From assembly GCA_900539725.1 (NCBI GenBank), contig UQDI01000009.1:1-64000 (forward strand): 64,000 nt of DNA. Reading direction: 5' to 3'. A program made the position numbers and the translations under genes. Source of the stretch: an uncultured Eubacteriales bacterium. Lineage in GTDB: Bacteria > Bacillota > Clostridia > Tissierellales > Peptoniphilaceae. The first letter of the stretch is position 1, and each line of letters opens with the position of its first letter. Below are positions 24,544 through 33,666 of the stretch, in pieces. The notes beneath the pieces were generated by a model, which worked only from the letters and a program-made list of their open reading frames with translations, did no database searches and was not told the DNA's origin.

Positions 24544-26691
24544 ATGAAGGACAATTTTTTAATACAAGGAATGAGCTGCGCTGCTTGTTCAGCAAGGCTT
24601 GAAAAAGTTTTATCAAGACAAGATGGTGTATCAAAAGCCAATGTAAATCTATCGTCGAATAGAGCGAGAGTAATTTATGACGAAAATGTCATAACTCGTG
24701 ATGATATATTGGCTGTCATCTCAAGAGCGGGCTTCACTGGCTATTATCAAGAGAGCCGTGATATAGAAAAGGAAAGAGAGCTTAGAGAAAAAGAGATAAA
24801 AAGTCTTAAGCGTGACTTTATCATCTCCTTAATATTTGCTCTGCCACTTTTTTCAGTAATGTTTTTGCATATGGCTGGCTTACACGTGTTTTATGCGGAT
24901 GCCAGATGGCAATTTGCTTTTGCAACGCTTGTGCAAATATTTGGCGGACACAGATTTTATAAAGGTGCAATAAGTTCATTAAGAAGCAAAACCTTTAATA
25001 TGGACGTGCTTGTATCCATGGGTACAACAGCGGCGTATCTATATAGCATTTACAATATGTCCATAGCTAATCCGCATCTATATTTTGAGTCATCGGCGGT
25101 CATCATCACTTTAGTTTTACTTGGTAAACTTATGGAGGCAAAGGCAAAAGACAAAACTAATGAAGCTGTTGATAAATTACAAAGCCTAAAAGTTGATGAG
25201 GTAACTGTAATTAGGGACGGCGAAGAAAAAACCATTAGCATAGACGAGCTTGACATAGATGACATAGTTCTAGTTAGACCTGGCGAGAGACTTGCCTCAG
25301 ATGGCGTAATCATCGAGGGCGAGGCGTCAATTAACGAAGCGATGATAACAGGTGAGAGCCTTCCTGTGAATAAAACTGTGGGGGACGCAGTTATCGGATC
25401 AACTGTCAATGGACCAAGCACTTTTAAATTTAAAGTTACTAAAGTCGGCGAAGACACTACACTTGCCAATATCATAAGGATGGTTGACGACGCGGCAAGT
25501 TCGAAGGCGCCAGTACAAAGATTAGCAGATAAGATTGCAAATATCTTTGTTCCGGCAGTAATGGCTATTGCATTTTTGACGTTTTTGATTTATACTATAT
25601 TTAAGGATGCAAATACAGGGATAATTAACGCGATAAGCGTTTTGGTTATTGCTTGCCCATGCAGTTTGGGTCTTGCAACGCCTACAGCCATCATGGTGGC
25701 AACAGGCAGAGCAGCTCAGTCAGGCATACTTATCAAGTCTGGCGAAGTTTTGGAGGCAAATGCCAAAGTTGACGCAGTTTGCTTTGACAAAACAGGTACC
25801 TTGACTGAAGGCAAATTAGCACTTACAAAATTTATCAATACTTCATCCCTTAGCGATAGAGAAATTTTAAGATACGCTTACAGCGCTGAGAATCAGTCAG
25901 AGCACTTGATAAGCGAGGCGATATCCTCATACGCAAGAGATAAGAGCATTGAATATGCTGAAGCTGATGAATTTGAAGCGATTCACTCAAAGGGTGTTCG
26001 CGCAAAACTTGATAATAAAGAAATAATTTTATCGAACGAAAGATATTTTGATGAGCTTGGCATTAATTATGACAAGGCTCTGATGAAAGAACTTTTGGAT
26101 GAGGGCGCTACTGTCATAGTCATGGCAATAGATAGAAAAGCCGTTAGCTACTTTGCTATCGAAGACAGCTTAAGAAGTGATAGTAAAGAAGCCATTGCCA
26201 AGATCAAGGCTATGGGCATAAAGACTTATATGCTTACTGGGGACAATAGTACTGTCGCTAAAAACGTTGCTCAAAAGCTTGGTATAGATGATTTCAGAGC
26301 AGAACTTCTTCCAGAGGATAAATTAAAAGCAATAGAAGAGATTAAAAAATCGTGTGCAAAGCTTGCCATGGTTGGCGACGGCGTTAATGATGCGCCGAGC
26401 TTAGCAAGCGCAGACGTTGGCTACTCAATCGCTTCAGGTACTGACGTTGCCTTAGAGGCGAGCGATATAAGTCTTTTGAATAACTCTATCGGCGGAGTGG
26501 CAAGAGCACTAGAGCTTTCACGAGCAGCCATGAAAATTATTAAAGAAAATTTATTCTGGGCCTTTTTTTATAATGTGGTCGGTATACCATTTGCCATACT
26601 AGGCCTATTAACACCGATGCTTGCGGGAACTGCGATGGCGTTCTCATCGGTATGTGTAGTAACAAACTCACTAAGATTAAGATATAAATAG
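24544..26691 (+). CDS. copA: Copper-translocating P-type ATPase
   Basis: A 715-residue P1B-1 ATPase that exports Cu(I). One N-terminal heavy-metal-associated domain (GMSCAACSARL, C12/C15), the membrane metal-binding CPC (C371-P-C373), phosphatase loop TGES, phosphorylation site D415KTGT and MVGDGVNDAPSLA are all present. A TATAAT at 24523-24528 and a GGTGAT site lie just upstream. No CsoR or CopY gene is adjacent. A separate HMA chaperone gene follows two genes downstream, consistent with a copper-homeostasis operon. Confidence 0.95.
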   Translation: MKDNFLIQGMSCAACSARLEKVLSRQDGVSKANVNLSSNRARVIYDENVITRDDILAVISRAGFTGYYQESRDIEKERELREKEIKSLKRDFIISLIFALPLFSVMFLHMAGLHVFYADARWQFAFATLVQIFGGHRFYKGAISSLRSKTFNMDVLVSMGTTAAYLYSIYNMSIANPHLYFESSAVIITLVLLGKLMEAKAKDKTNEAVDKLQSLKVDEVTVIRDGEEKTISIDELDIDDIVLVRPGERLASDGVIIEGEASINEAMITGESLPVNKTVGDAVIGSTVNGPSTFKFKVTKVGEDTTLANIIRMVDDAASSKAPVQRLADKIANIFVPAVMAIAFLTFLIYTIFKDANTGIINAISVLVIACPCSLGLATPTAIMVATGRAAQSGILIKSGEVLEANAKVDAVCFDKTGTLTEGKLALTKFINTSSLSDREILRYAYSAENQSEHLISEAISSYARDKSIEYAEADEFEAIHSKGVRAKLDNKEIILSNERYFDELGINYDKALMKELLDEGATVIVMAIDRKAVSYFAIEDSLRSDSKEAIAKIKAMGIKTYMLTGDNSTVAKNVAQKLGIDDFRAELLPEDKLKAIEEIKKSCAKLAMVGDGVNDAPSLASADVGYSIASGTDVALEASDISLLNNSIGGVARALELSRAAMKIIKENLFWAFFYNVVGIPFAILGLLTPMLAGTAMAFSSVCVVTNSLRLRYK

Positions 26692-26708
26692 AATTGAGGA
26701 GGGAATTT

Positions 26709-27596
26709 ATGGATAGCAAAAAACTAGACATCGCTAGAAACAGAAAGGGTTTCATAGCTGCCTTAGACCAAAGCGGTGGATCAACACCAAAGGCTTTGAG
26801 ACTATATGGCATCGATGAGGACAAGTATTCATCAGACGATGAGATGTTTAAGCTTGTTCACGAAATGAGGACAAGAATCATCAAGGCACCAAGCTTTAAC
26901 AAAGAGCATATACTTGGAGCGATACTTTTTGAACAAACTATCGATAGAGAAGTAGATGGTATGAAGACAGCTGATTACCTATGGAAGGAGCTTGAGATAC
27001 TTCCATTCGTTAAGGTTGACCAAGGCCTTGCAGATATTGAAGATGGCGTTCAAGTGATGAAAGAGATGACTAAACTTGACTCGCTACTTGATAGAGCTAA
27101 GGAAAGAGGCATCTTTGGTACTAAGATGAGATCTGTTATCAAAGAGCTAAATGAAGAGGGTATCAAAAAAGTTGTTAATCAGCAATTTGATTACGCAAAG
27201 AAAATCATCGCAAAAGGCTTTGTACCTATCATAGAACCAGAAGTTGATATACACGCTGAAAAAAAGGCTGAGATAGAAAAAGTATTATTCAAGGAACTAA
27301 AAGAAAATATAGAAAAATTAGCTAAAGATGACTTTATCATGTTAAAGCTAACACTACCTGAAGAAGATAATCTATATCTACCATTATACGATTATGACAA
27401 TGTCTTAAGGATAGTTGCGCTTTCAGGCGGCTACACTAGAGAAGAGTCTAACGAAAGACTTGGCAGAAACCATAAAGTTATTGCATCATTCTCAAGAGCG
27501 CTTACTGAAGGAGCAAAGGCTAGCATGACAGATGAAGAATTCAATAAACATATGGAGCAATCCATAAATTCAATTTATAAGGAGTCGATTAAGTAA
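26709..27596 (+). CDS. fda: Class I fructose-bisphosphate aldolase
   Basis: A 295-residue Schiff-base aldolase of the bacterial class I type found in Staphylococcus and relatives, cleaving fructose 1,6-bisphosphate in glycolysis. Motifs AALDQSGGSTPKAL near the N-terminus, PEVDIHA, the lysine-containing MLKLTLPE segment and ALSGGYTREESN fit. The ATG at 26709 follows GAGGAGGGA; an upstream TTG overlaps that site. It sits between copA (17 bp) and the copper chaperone (1-base overlap), an unusual place for a glycolytic gene. Confidence 0.93.
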   Translation: MDSKKLDIARNRKGFIAALDQSGGSTPKALRLYGIDEDKYSSDDEMFKLVHEMRTRIIKAPSFNKEHILGAILFEQTIDREVDGMKTADYLWKELEILPFVKVDQGLADIEDGVQVMKEMTKLDSLLDRAKERGIFGTKMRSVIKELNEEGIKKVVNQQFDYAKKIIAKGFVPIIEPEVDIHAEKKAEIEKVLFKELKENIEKLAKDDFIMLKLTLPEEDNLYLPLYDYDNVLRIVALSGGYTREESNERLGRNHKVIASFSRALTEGAKASMTDEEFNKHMEQSINSIYKESIK

Positions 27597-27814
27597 TGAA
27601 AAGAATTTTAAAAGTTCAAGGAATGAAATGTGAAGGATGTAGCGAAGCTATTGAAAAGGCATTAGAAAAATTTGATGAAATTGACGTTGTAACAGCTGAT
27701 TTCGCATCAGGCCACGTTGATATCGAAAGCAAGGAAGAATTCGATCTAGAAAAAGCAAAAAAAGCTATCGAAGACCTTGGCTATGAAGTAGAAGACTATG
27801 AAGGAGTCGAATAA
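27596..27814 (+). CDS. copZ: CopZ-like heavy-metal-associated chaperone
   Basis: A 72-residue single HMA domain with the metal motif GMKCEGC (C12/C15) and the beta-alpha-beta-beta-alpha-beta pattern. It probably hands Cu(I) to the CopA encoded in the same operon. The start overlaps the aldolase stop (TAATG) and its end overlaps the peptidase gene by 17 bp, so translation is coupled on both sides. Confidence 0.88.
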   Translation: MKRILKVQGMKCEGCSEAIEKALEKFDEIDVVTADFASGHVDIESKEEFDLEKAKKAIEDLGYEVEDYEGVE

Positions 27815-28826
27815 AAGAATCCTCGATATAGCAGAAAATTTACTCAAAATAGATTCACCATCGGGCATGTGTCAGATGGTGAATACTTATATACAGGAGC
27901 ATTTCAAAGGCGAGCTTAGCTTTGAAAAGACTAATAAGAATGCTCTTTATGCTATATTGAAGGGAAAAGATTCATCTAAGCTAAGGATAGTAACTGCTCA
28001 CGTTGATACGCTTGGCGGAATTGTTTCAAGAGTCAAGGACAATGGCAGATGTGAATTTGAAAACATAGGCGGCTTTATGTATGCTTCGCTTGAAGGAGAG
28101 CTTGTAAGGGTTTATACGAAGAAGGGCGTCATTAGCGGAACAGTTTTACCTAACAAAGCGAGCGTCCATACTATGGAGGACGAAAGAGAAAAAACTCTTC
28201 CAAGAGAAAGGCACTCGACTGAAATAAGGCTAGATATAGAAAGCTCTTCTAAAGAAGAAACTTTAGCAAGCGGAGTTAAAGTTGGTGACTTCGTTGCCTT
28301 TGAGCCGCGCACAAGATTTACAGATGACTTCCTAGTATCGCGCTTTATAGATAACAAGATTCATGCAGCAATAATGATTTATGTGATGGAAGAAGTTCTT
28401 AAGAAGAATATCGAGCTTGCTTGTGACACAATGTTTTATTTCACAAACTTTGAAGAGCTTGGTCACGGCATTAGCTATGTGCCAGATAATGCATACGAAG
28501 TACTTGCTCTTGATATAGGTATAGTTAGCTACGAAAATAATTCAGCCGAAGACAAGGTGACAATAGTTGCAAAAGACTCAAGAACACCTTATCCAATCGA
28601 TTTTAGAGATAGACTTGAAGAGCTTGCTACCAAAAACGATATTGACTACGCTATCGATGTTCATCAAAGATATGGTTCAGACGGCTCACTAGGAGCAGTC
28701 GCTGGACTTAATCTAAATTTCGCTTGCATAGGCTGCGGCACAGACGCCTCACATCATATCGAAAGAACAAATATAAAGGCGATTGATAGTACTGAAAAAT
28801 TATTAAGAGCCTACTTAGAAAATTAA
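27798..28826 (+). CDS. M42 family metallopeptidase (glutamyl/deblocking aminopeptidase type)
   Basis: A 342-residue M42-type (TET-like) aminopeptidase. Zinc and catalytic motifs: TAHVDTLGGIV, FIDNKIHAAI (the bridging aspartate), TNFEELGHG and CGTDASHHIERT. M42 enzymes trim peptides in the cytoplasm as large tetrahedral oligomers. The start overlaps the end of copZ, with the ribosome-binding site inside it. Last gene of the copA operon. Confidence 0.9.
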   Translation: MKESNKRILDIAENLLKIDSPSGMCQMVNTYIQEHFKGELSFEKTNKNALYAILKGKDSSKLRIVTAHVDTLGGIVSRVKDNGRCEFENIGGFMYASLEGELVRVYTKKGVISGTVLPNKASVHTMEDEREKTLPRERHSTEIRLDIESSSKEETLASGVKVGDFVAFEPRTRFTDDFLVSRFIDNKIHAAIMIYVMEEVLKKNIELACDTMFYFTNFEELGHGISYVPDNAYEVLALDIGIVSYENNSAEDKVTIVAKDSRTPYPIDFRDRLEELATKNDIDYAIDVHQRYGSDGSLGAVAGLNLNFACIGCGTDASHHIERTNIKAIDSTEKLLRAYLEN

Positions 28827-28896
28827 ATTAAGCGATAAACGTAAGAAGACGAGTAGAGATGCCCGTCTTTTTTATGCGCTCAATGTGTTATATCAC

Positions 28897-28924
28897 AAAA
28901 AAGACTCCGAACTTAATCGGAGTC
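28897..28924 (-). terminator. Terminator of the PTS IICB gene
   Basis: On the minus strand an 8-bp stem GACTCCGA/TCGGAGTC (28924-28903) is followed by six T residues. A weaker AAGACG/CGTCTT hairpin with T-run at about 28846-28872 probably ends the copA operon on the plus strand. Confidence 0.8.
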
Positions 28925-28941
28925 CATATAGTAATTATTAA

Positions 28942-30417
28942 CTATTTGCCAATATTTTCGTGAATCTTATCATAAACGAATTGAACTTGTGGTCCAATAA
29001 TGATTTGGATTGAATCCTTATCAGGTTTGATAAGTCCTAAAACTTTTGCTTCTTTAATCTTTGCTTCATTAACTTTTGCTCCATCAATAAGGCTAGTTCT
29101 TAGTCTAGTAGAGCAGTAGTCGATATCTTCGATATTTTCTTTTCCGCCAAGACCTTCGATGATGATGGCAGCCACTTCGTCAAAGTTATCATGCTTAGAA
29201 ATAGTTTCTGCGTTTACTTCAACGTCGTCATCTTCTCTACCAGGAGTCTTTAAATTAAACGTTCTGATACAGAATCTGAATACGAAGTAATAAATAACGA
29301 AGAATATTAATCCAAGAGGTACTAACATCCAAGGATTGTTAGCTACTGGGTTTCTTAGTGATAAGAAGTAGTCAACAAAACCTGCTGAGAAGCCAAAGCC
29401 TGCTGTCCAGTGGAAAGCTGCTGCGATAGCAACTGATATACCTGTTAATAATGCATGAACTACATATAGAGCTGGAGCTAAGAACATGAATGCGAATTCA
29501 AGTGGTTCTGTAACGCCTGTGAAGAATGATGCAAATGCTGCAGCAACTAGTAGTGACTTAGCAACATTTTTCTTTTCAGGTTTTGCTTCTTGATACATAG
29601 CAAGAGCTGCGCCTGGAAGACCAAACATCATTACAGGGAAGAAACCTGCTTGGTACATACCTGTTTTACCGATAACAGCTGTTCCTTCTGCAAGAGATTT
29701 TGCTCCGCCTAAGAAGTTAGGGATATCATTGATACCAGCAATATCTAACCAGAATACTGAGTTTAATGCGTGGTGAAGTCCAGTTGGTATTAAAAGTCTA
29801 TTGAAGAATGCATAAATACCGGCACCTATAGCACCTAAACTTTCAATGCCTTTACCAAAGGCTACTAGAGCGCTATATAGTATTGGCCATACATAGTAAA
29901 GAATTGCTGATACTATAATCATGAATAATGATGTCATGATTGGAGTAAGTCTTCTACCACTGAAGAATGCAAATGCATCTGGCAATTGTACTTGATAGAA
30001 CTTGTTGTAAGCATAAGCTGCTACAAGACCTGAGATGATGCCGACGAATACGTTTTTGTTGTTCATACTTTGCCAGCCGTCAGTTAGAGCTAGGTCAGCT
30101 ACATCTACTCCTTTAAATATAGCAACAGTTGCTGATGATAGAAGTGTAGTTGCGATTAGGAATGCTACTAGGCCTGATAGACCTGCTGCACCATTCCTGT
30201 CCTTGGATAGGCCATAAGCAACACCTACTGCGAATATAATTCCTAAGTTATCAAGGATAGCACCACCAGTTTTGATTAAGAATGCTGCAACGATGTTGTT
30301 AGCACCCCAGCCTGTTGGGTCAATCCAATAACCAATACCCATTAGTAGAGCTGCAACTGGAAGTATAGCTACTGGTTGCATCAAAGCCTTACCTAGGTTT
30401 TGAAGTTTTTTCATCAT
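28942..30417 (-). CDS. nagE: PTS transporter IICB, probably N-acetylglucosamine-specific
   Basis: A 491-residue glucose-superfamily PTS permease. The IIC membrane domain (about 1-385) has PTGLHHALNSVFWLDIAG and GMYQAGFFPVMMFGLPGAALAM; the IIB domain (about 405-491) carries the phosphorylated cysteine C435 in DYCSTRLR. There is no IIA domain, so a separate IIA encoded elsewhere is needed. Divergence from nagA makes N-acetylglucosamine the likeliest sugar; glucose is the alternative. GGAGGT site; a minus-strand TATAAT lies at 30474-30469 with a poor -35. Confidence 0.88.
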   Translation of the reverse strand: MMKKLQNLGKALMQPVAILPVAALLMGIGYWIDPTGWGANNIVAAFLIKTGGAILDNLGIIFAVGVAYGLSKDRNGAAGLSGLVAFLIATTLLSSATVAIFKGVDVADLALTDGWQSMNNKNVFVGIISGLVAAYAYNKFYQVQLPDAFAFFSGRRLTPIMTSLFMIIVSAILYYVWPILYSALVAFGKGIESLGAIGAGIYAFFNRLLIPTGLHHALNSVFWLDIAGINDIPNFLGGAKSLAEGTAVIGKTGMYQAGFFPVMMFGLPGAALAMYQEAKPEKKNVAKSLLVAAAFASFFTGVTEPLEFAFMFLAPALYVVHALLTGISVAIAAAFHWTAGFGFSAGFVDYFLSLRNPVANNPWMLVPLGLIFFVIYYFVFRFCIRTFNLKTPGREDDDVEVNAETISKHDNFDEVAAIIIEGLGGKENIEDIDYCSTRLRTSLIDGAKVNEAKIKEAKVLGLIKPDKDSIQIIIGPQVQFVYDKIHENIGK

Positions 30418-30535
30418 AATAATGACCTCCTTAATAAAAATTTAATAATAATTACTATTATTACTTATATTATACCACATTTTTGTGAATTATAACATAT
30501 TCTTACGAAATTAGAAATACTTATTAAAAAATAGT

Positions 30536-30564
30536 TTGCAAAAATCCTATATTTATTGTAAAAT
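30536..30564 (+). promoter_or_regulatory. Promoter of the nagA-ptsI-ptsH operon
   Basis: TTGCAA (30536-30541), a 17-bp spacer and TAAAAT (30559-30564), 48 bp before nagA. No clear GntR/NagR operator was recognised in the 194-bp divergent region. Confidence 0.65.
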
Positions 30565-30611
30565 GAATATAAGCATACCAAATTAAGTAGAAAATATCAG
30601 GGGGTGTTACT

Positions 30612-31739
30612 ATGCTTATACAAGGAGCTAACGTTTACTGCGACGGTAAATTTATTCGAAGAGACATTGCTGTGAGTGGAGAGATCTTCACTGTATATAG
30701 TAATGACGATGTCGTTAAAGATTATTCTGATGCTTACATCATTCCAGGACTTACTGATATACATTTTCATGGTGCAGTGGGTAAGGACCTTTGCGATGGG
30801 ACTAAGGAGTCTATAGAAGCAATATGCGAGTACGAAGCGCAAAATGGCGTGACACAAGTCATACCAGCGACTATGACTTTAGCAGATGATGAGCTTGAAA
30901 GGATATTCAAAGCAATCGGCGACTACGATGGAACTAAGGGCGCTGAGTTTATTGGCGTGCACATGGAAGGTCCATATATATCCAAGGACAAGATTGGCGC
31001 GCAAAACCCTAAGTATTTAGCTATGCCGAGCCTTGAAAATTTTGACAAGTATCAAAAGCTTTCTAATAATAGAATCAAGAAGGTGACTATAGCGCCTGAA
31101 GTAGATGGAGCGAAGGACTTTATCAAAGAAAGAGCTGATGAGGTCGTTATATCCATAGGTCATACTGACTGTGATTATGATACGGCACTTGAAGCCTTTG
31201 ATTTAGGAGCAAAATCAGTAACACATTTATTCAATGCACTTAATGACATCAAACATAGAAGCCCTGGTGTGTGCGGAGCAGCCTTTGACAGCCCTGAGGT
31301 CATGGTTGAGCTCATAACAGATGGCGTTCATATACATCCATCAGTAATAAGGATGATATATGCGATGTTTGGCGACGACAGAGTTATCTTAGTATCTGAC
31401 TCGATGATGGCTACAGGCCTATCAGATGGTAAGTACAGCCTAGGTGGTCAAGATGTTTACGTAAAAGGTAAGAAGGCTACGCTTGAGTCAGGCACTATAG
31501 CTGGCAGCGCAAGTAACTTATTTGACTGCATCAGATATGCTTACTCAATCGGCATTCCGTTCGAATCACTTGTTAGATCCGCGGCTGTTAACTCAGCTAA
31601 AGAAGCTGGTATCTATGATAAATATGGCAGCATAAGAGTAGGTAAATACGCTAACTTTGTTGTAGTTGATAAAGATTTAAACATAATCGATGTATATATA
31701 AGAGGCAAAAAAATAGGTGAACTTAATGAAAACAATTAA
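30612..31739 (+). CDS. nagA: N-acetylglucosamine-6-phosphate deacetylase
   Basis: A 375-residue amidohydrolase that converts GlcNAc-6-P to glucosamine-6-P and acetate. Metal and substrate motifs: DIHFHGAVGKD, GVHMEGPYIS, IGHTDCDYDTA, VTHLFNAL and LVSDSMMATG, with catalytic aspartate in the last. AGGGGGTG site. It is divergent from the IICB gene and overlaps ptsI by 14 bp. The partner deaminase nagB is not in the window. Confidence 0.95.
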   Translation: MLIQGANVYCDGKFIRRDIAVSGEIFTVYSNDDVVKDYSDAYIIPGLTDIHFHGAVGKDLCDGTKESIEAICEYEAQNGVTQVIPATMTLADDELERIFKAIGDYDGTKGAEFIGVHMEGPYISKDKIGAQNPKYLAMPSLENFDKYQKLSNNRIKKVTIAPEVDGAKDFIKERADEVVISIGHTDCDYDTALEAFDLGAKSVTHLFNALNDIKHRSPGVCGAAFDSPEVMVELITDGVHIHPSVIRMIYAMFGDDRVILVSDSMMATGLSDGKYSLGGQDVYVKGKKATLESGTIAGSASNLFDCIRYAYSIGIPFESLVRSAAVNSAKEAGIYDKYGSIRVGKYANFVVVDKDLNIIDVYIRGKKIGELNENN

Positions 31740-33348
31740 AGGAACTATAGCAAATAAAGGTCTTGTCTTAGGCAAGATAAAAGTTTTTGCTGATGAAAAA
31801 ATTAATATTAGCAAGGATAAAATTACTGATACAGCTAGTGAAATAGCAAAATTAGATGCGGCAGTAAAAAAATCAATTGATGAGCTTGATAAATTATTTG
31901 AAAAAGCAAAAGTCGATGCGGGCGAAGAAGAGGCACAAATCTTCGAAGTACACAAGATGATGCTTGATGATATCGAGTACCAAGACGAGATAAGACGCAA
32001 TATTAATGAAGAAAAAGATAATGCCGCTTACGCCGTAAGCCTTGCTGAAGAAAAATTCTACATGATTTTTAATAGCATGGACGATGAATACTTTAGCCAA
32101 AGAGCCAAGGACATCAAAGACATTTCTCAAAGACTTATCAAAAACATCTTAGGTATTAAAAATGCCTTTGATGATGATTTTGATGAAAAAGTAATTTTAT
32201 ATGCTGAAGACCTTTTGCCAAGCCAAACGCTTAACATTGACAAGGAAAAACTGCTTGCCATAGTCACAGTGAAAGGCTCAACGCAATCACATACAGCGAT
32301 ACTTGCCAAGTCTATGAACATAGCGTCGCTTGTGAACCTTGATAGCGCTTTTGATAAAGACATCGATGGCAAGACTGCCATCCTCGATGCATATGAAGGC
32401 ATATTAATTATTGATCCAGATGAAAAATTACTAAAAGATGTTAAGGAAAGAATAGAAAAAGAAGAAAAAAGAAAATTAGAGCTTGAAAAATTAAAGACAG
32501 CCAAAGCCATTAGCAAGGACGGAACGCATATAAGTGTTTACGCAAACATCGGTAATTCAAAGGACTTGCCGCTTGCACTTAAAAATGGCGCAGAGGGCAT
32601 AGGCCTTTTTAGAACTGAATTTTTATATCTTGGCAGAGACTCGCTTCCGACTGAAGAAGAGCAATTCAAAGAGTATAAATATGTTGCTGAGGCGATGGAA
32701 GGCAAAGAAGTCATAGTAAGGACCTTTGATATAGGTGCGGATAAGAAGGTTGATTACCTAAATCTACCTGAAGAAGAAAATCCGGCCCTTGGTTATAGAG
32801 CGATAAGGATATGTCTTGATGACGAAGAATTATTTAAGGCGCAGCTCAGAGCTATAATCAGAGCGTCTCACTACGGCAATATCAAAATTATGCTTCCTAT
32901 GATAAATGACGTTTGGGAAGTGAAAAAGGCAAAAGAGCTTATCAAGGAAATATTTGAGGAGCTAAGAGAAAAAGATATTCCATTCAACGAAGAGATTGAG
33001 ATTGGTATCATGATTGAGACACCGGCAGCAGCCATAATCAGTGATGATCTAGCGAAGGAAGTAAGCTTCTTTAGTATAGGTACAAACGATTTAACGCAAT
33101 ACACACTTGCTGTTGATAGACAAAATGAAAAGATAGCAAGACACAGAGACATTCACCATAAAGCTATTTTAAGGCTTATGGAGCTGACTTGTGAAAACGC
33201 AAAGAAAAACGGTGTGAAGATCAGTGTCTGCGGCGAGCTTGGAAGCGACCCAGACTTAACTGAGTTTTATATAAAGAATAAATTTGACAAGCTATCTGTC
33301 AATCCAGGACAGATACTTGAATTAAAAGACAGAATAATAAATTTATAG
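31726..33348 (+). CDS. ptsI: PTS enzyme I (phosphoenolpyruvate-protein phosphotransferase)
   Basis: A 540-residue soluble enzyme that starts the PTS phosphorelay by taking phosphate from PEP. The phosphorylated histidine is H189 in GSTQSHTAILAKS; PEP-binding motifs include GIGLFRTEFLY, GALGY-like NPALGYRAIR and the C-terminal VSVCGELGSDP-like SVCGELGSDPDL. I chose ATG at 31726 (AGGTGA site), not the in-frame GTG at 31717. It overlaps nagA by 14 bp and precedes ptsH by 9 bp. Confidence 0.95.
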   Translation: MKTIKGTIANKGLVLGKIKVFADEKINISKDKITDTASEIAKLDAAVKKSIDELDKLFEKAKVDAGEEEAQIFEVHKMMLDDIEYQDEIRRNINEEKDNAAYAVSLAEEKFYMIFNSMDDEYFSQRAKDIKDISQRLIKNILGIKNAFDDDFDEKVILYAEDLLPSQTLNIDKEKLLAIVTVKGSTQSHTAILAKSMNIASLVNLDSAFDKDIDGKTAILDAYEGILIIDPDEKLLKDVKERIEKEEKRKLELEKLKTAKAISKDGTHISVYANIGNSKDLPLALKNGAEGIGLFRTEFLYLGRDSLPTEEEQFKEYKYVAEAMEGKEVIVRTFDIGADKKVDYLNLPEEENPALGYRAIRICLDDEELFKAQLRAIIRASHYGNIKIMLPMINDVWEVKKAKELIKEIFEELREKDIPFNEEIEIGIMIETPAAAIISDDLAKEVSFFSIGTNDLTQYTLAVDRQNEKIARHRDIHHKAILRLMELTCENAKKNGVKISVCGELGSDPDLTEFYIKNKFDKLSVNPGQILELKDRIINL

Positions 33349-33357
33349 GAGGTTATC

Positions 33358-33615
33358 ATGAAAGAGTTTGAATACACAATCACAGACCCTATAGGCATAC
33401 ACGCGAGACCAGCTGGTCTACTTGTTAAACTACTTGCAGCTATAAAGAGCGATGTAAAAGTTGCCAAGGGTGACAAAACTGTTAACGCTAAATCAATTTT
33501 AGGACTTATGGGCCTACAAGCAAAGCAAGGCGAGGCAATTAAGTTCATCATCGAAGGCGAAGACGAAGACGACGCAGTGAAAAAGATTGAAGAATTCTTA
33601 AAAGAAAATTTATAA
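33358..33615 (+). CDS. ptsH: PTS phosphocarrier protein HPr
   Basis: An 85-residue HPr. The phospho-accepting histidine is H15 in GIHARPAG and the regulatory serine is S46 in NAKSILGLMGL, so this protein could be a target of HPr kinase/phosphorylase and support CcpA-type control. GGAGG site; last gene of the nagA operon, with the order ptsI-ptsH reversed relative to the usual ptsHI. Confidence 0.96.
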   Translation: MKEFEYTITDPIGIHARPAGLLVKLLAAIKSDVKVAKGDKTVNAKSILGLMGLQAKQGEAIKFIIEGEDEDDAVKKIEEFLKENL

Positions 33616-33617
33616 TC

Positions 33618-33663
33618 TTGACTAGAAACCTCTTAGCTTGTATAATATAAGCTAGGGGGTTTT
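33618..33663 (+). promoter_or_regulatory. Promoter nested in the ptsH terminator hairpin
   Basis: TTGACT (33618-33623), a 17-bp spacer and TATAAT (33641-33646) form a near-consensus promoter. The same DNA encodes a hairpin (AAACCTCTTAGCTT at 33626-33639 with AAGCTAGGGGGTTT at 33649-33662) whose loop contains the -10. The hairpin ends in TTTT and would terminate ptsH transcripts. It also holds the AGGGGG ribosome-binding site of the next gene in its 3' arm. Confidence 0.75.
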
Positions 33664-33666
33664 ATT

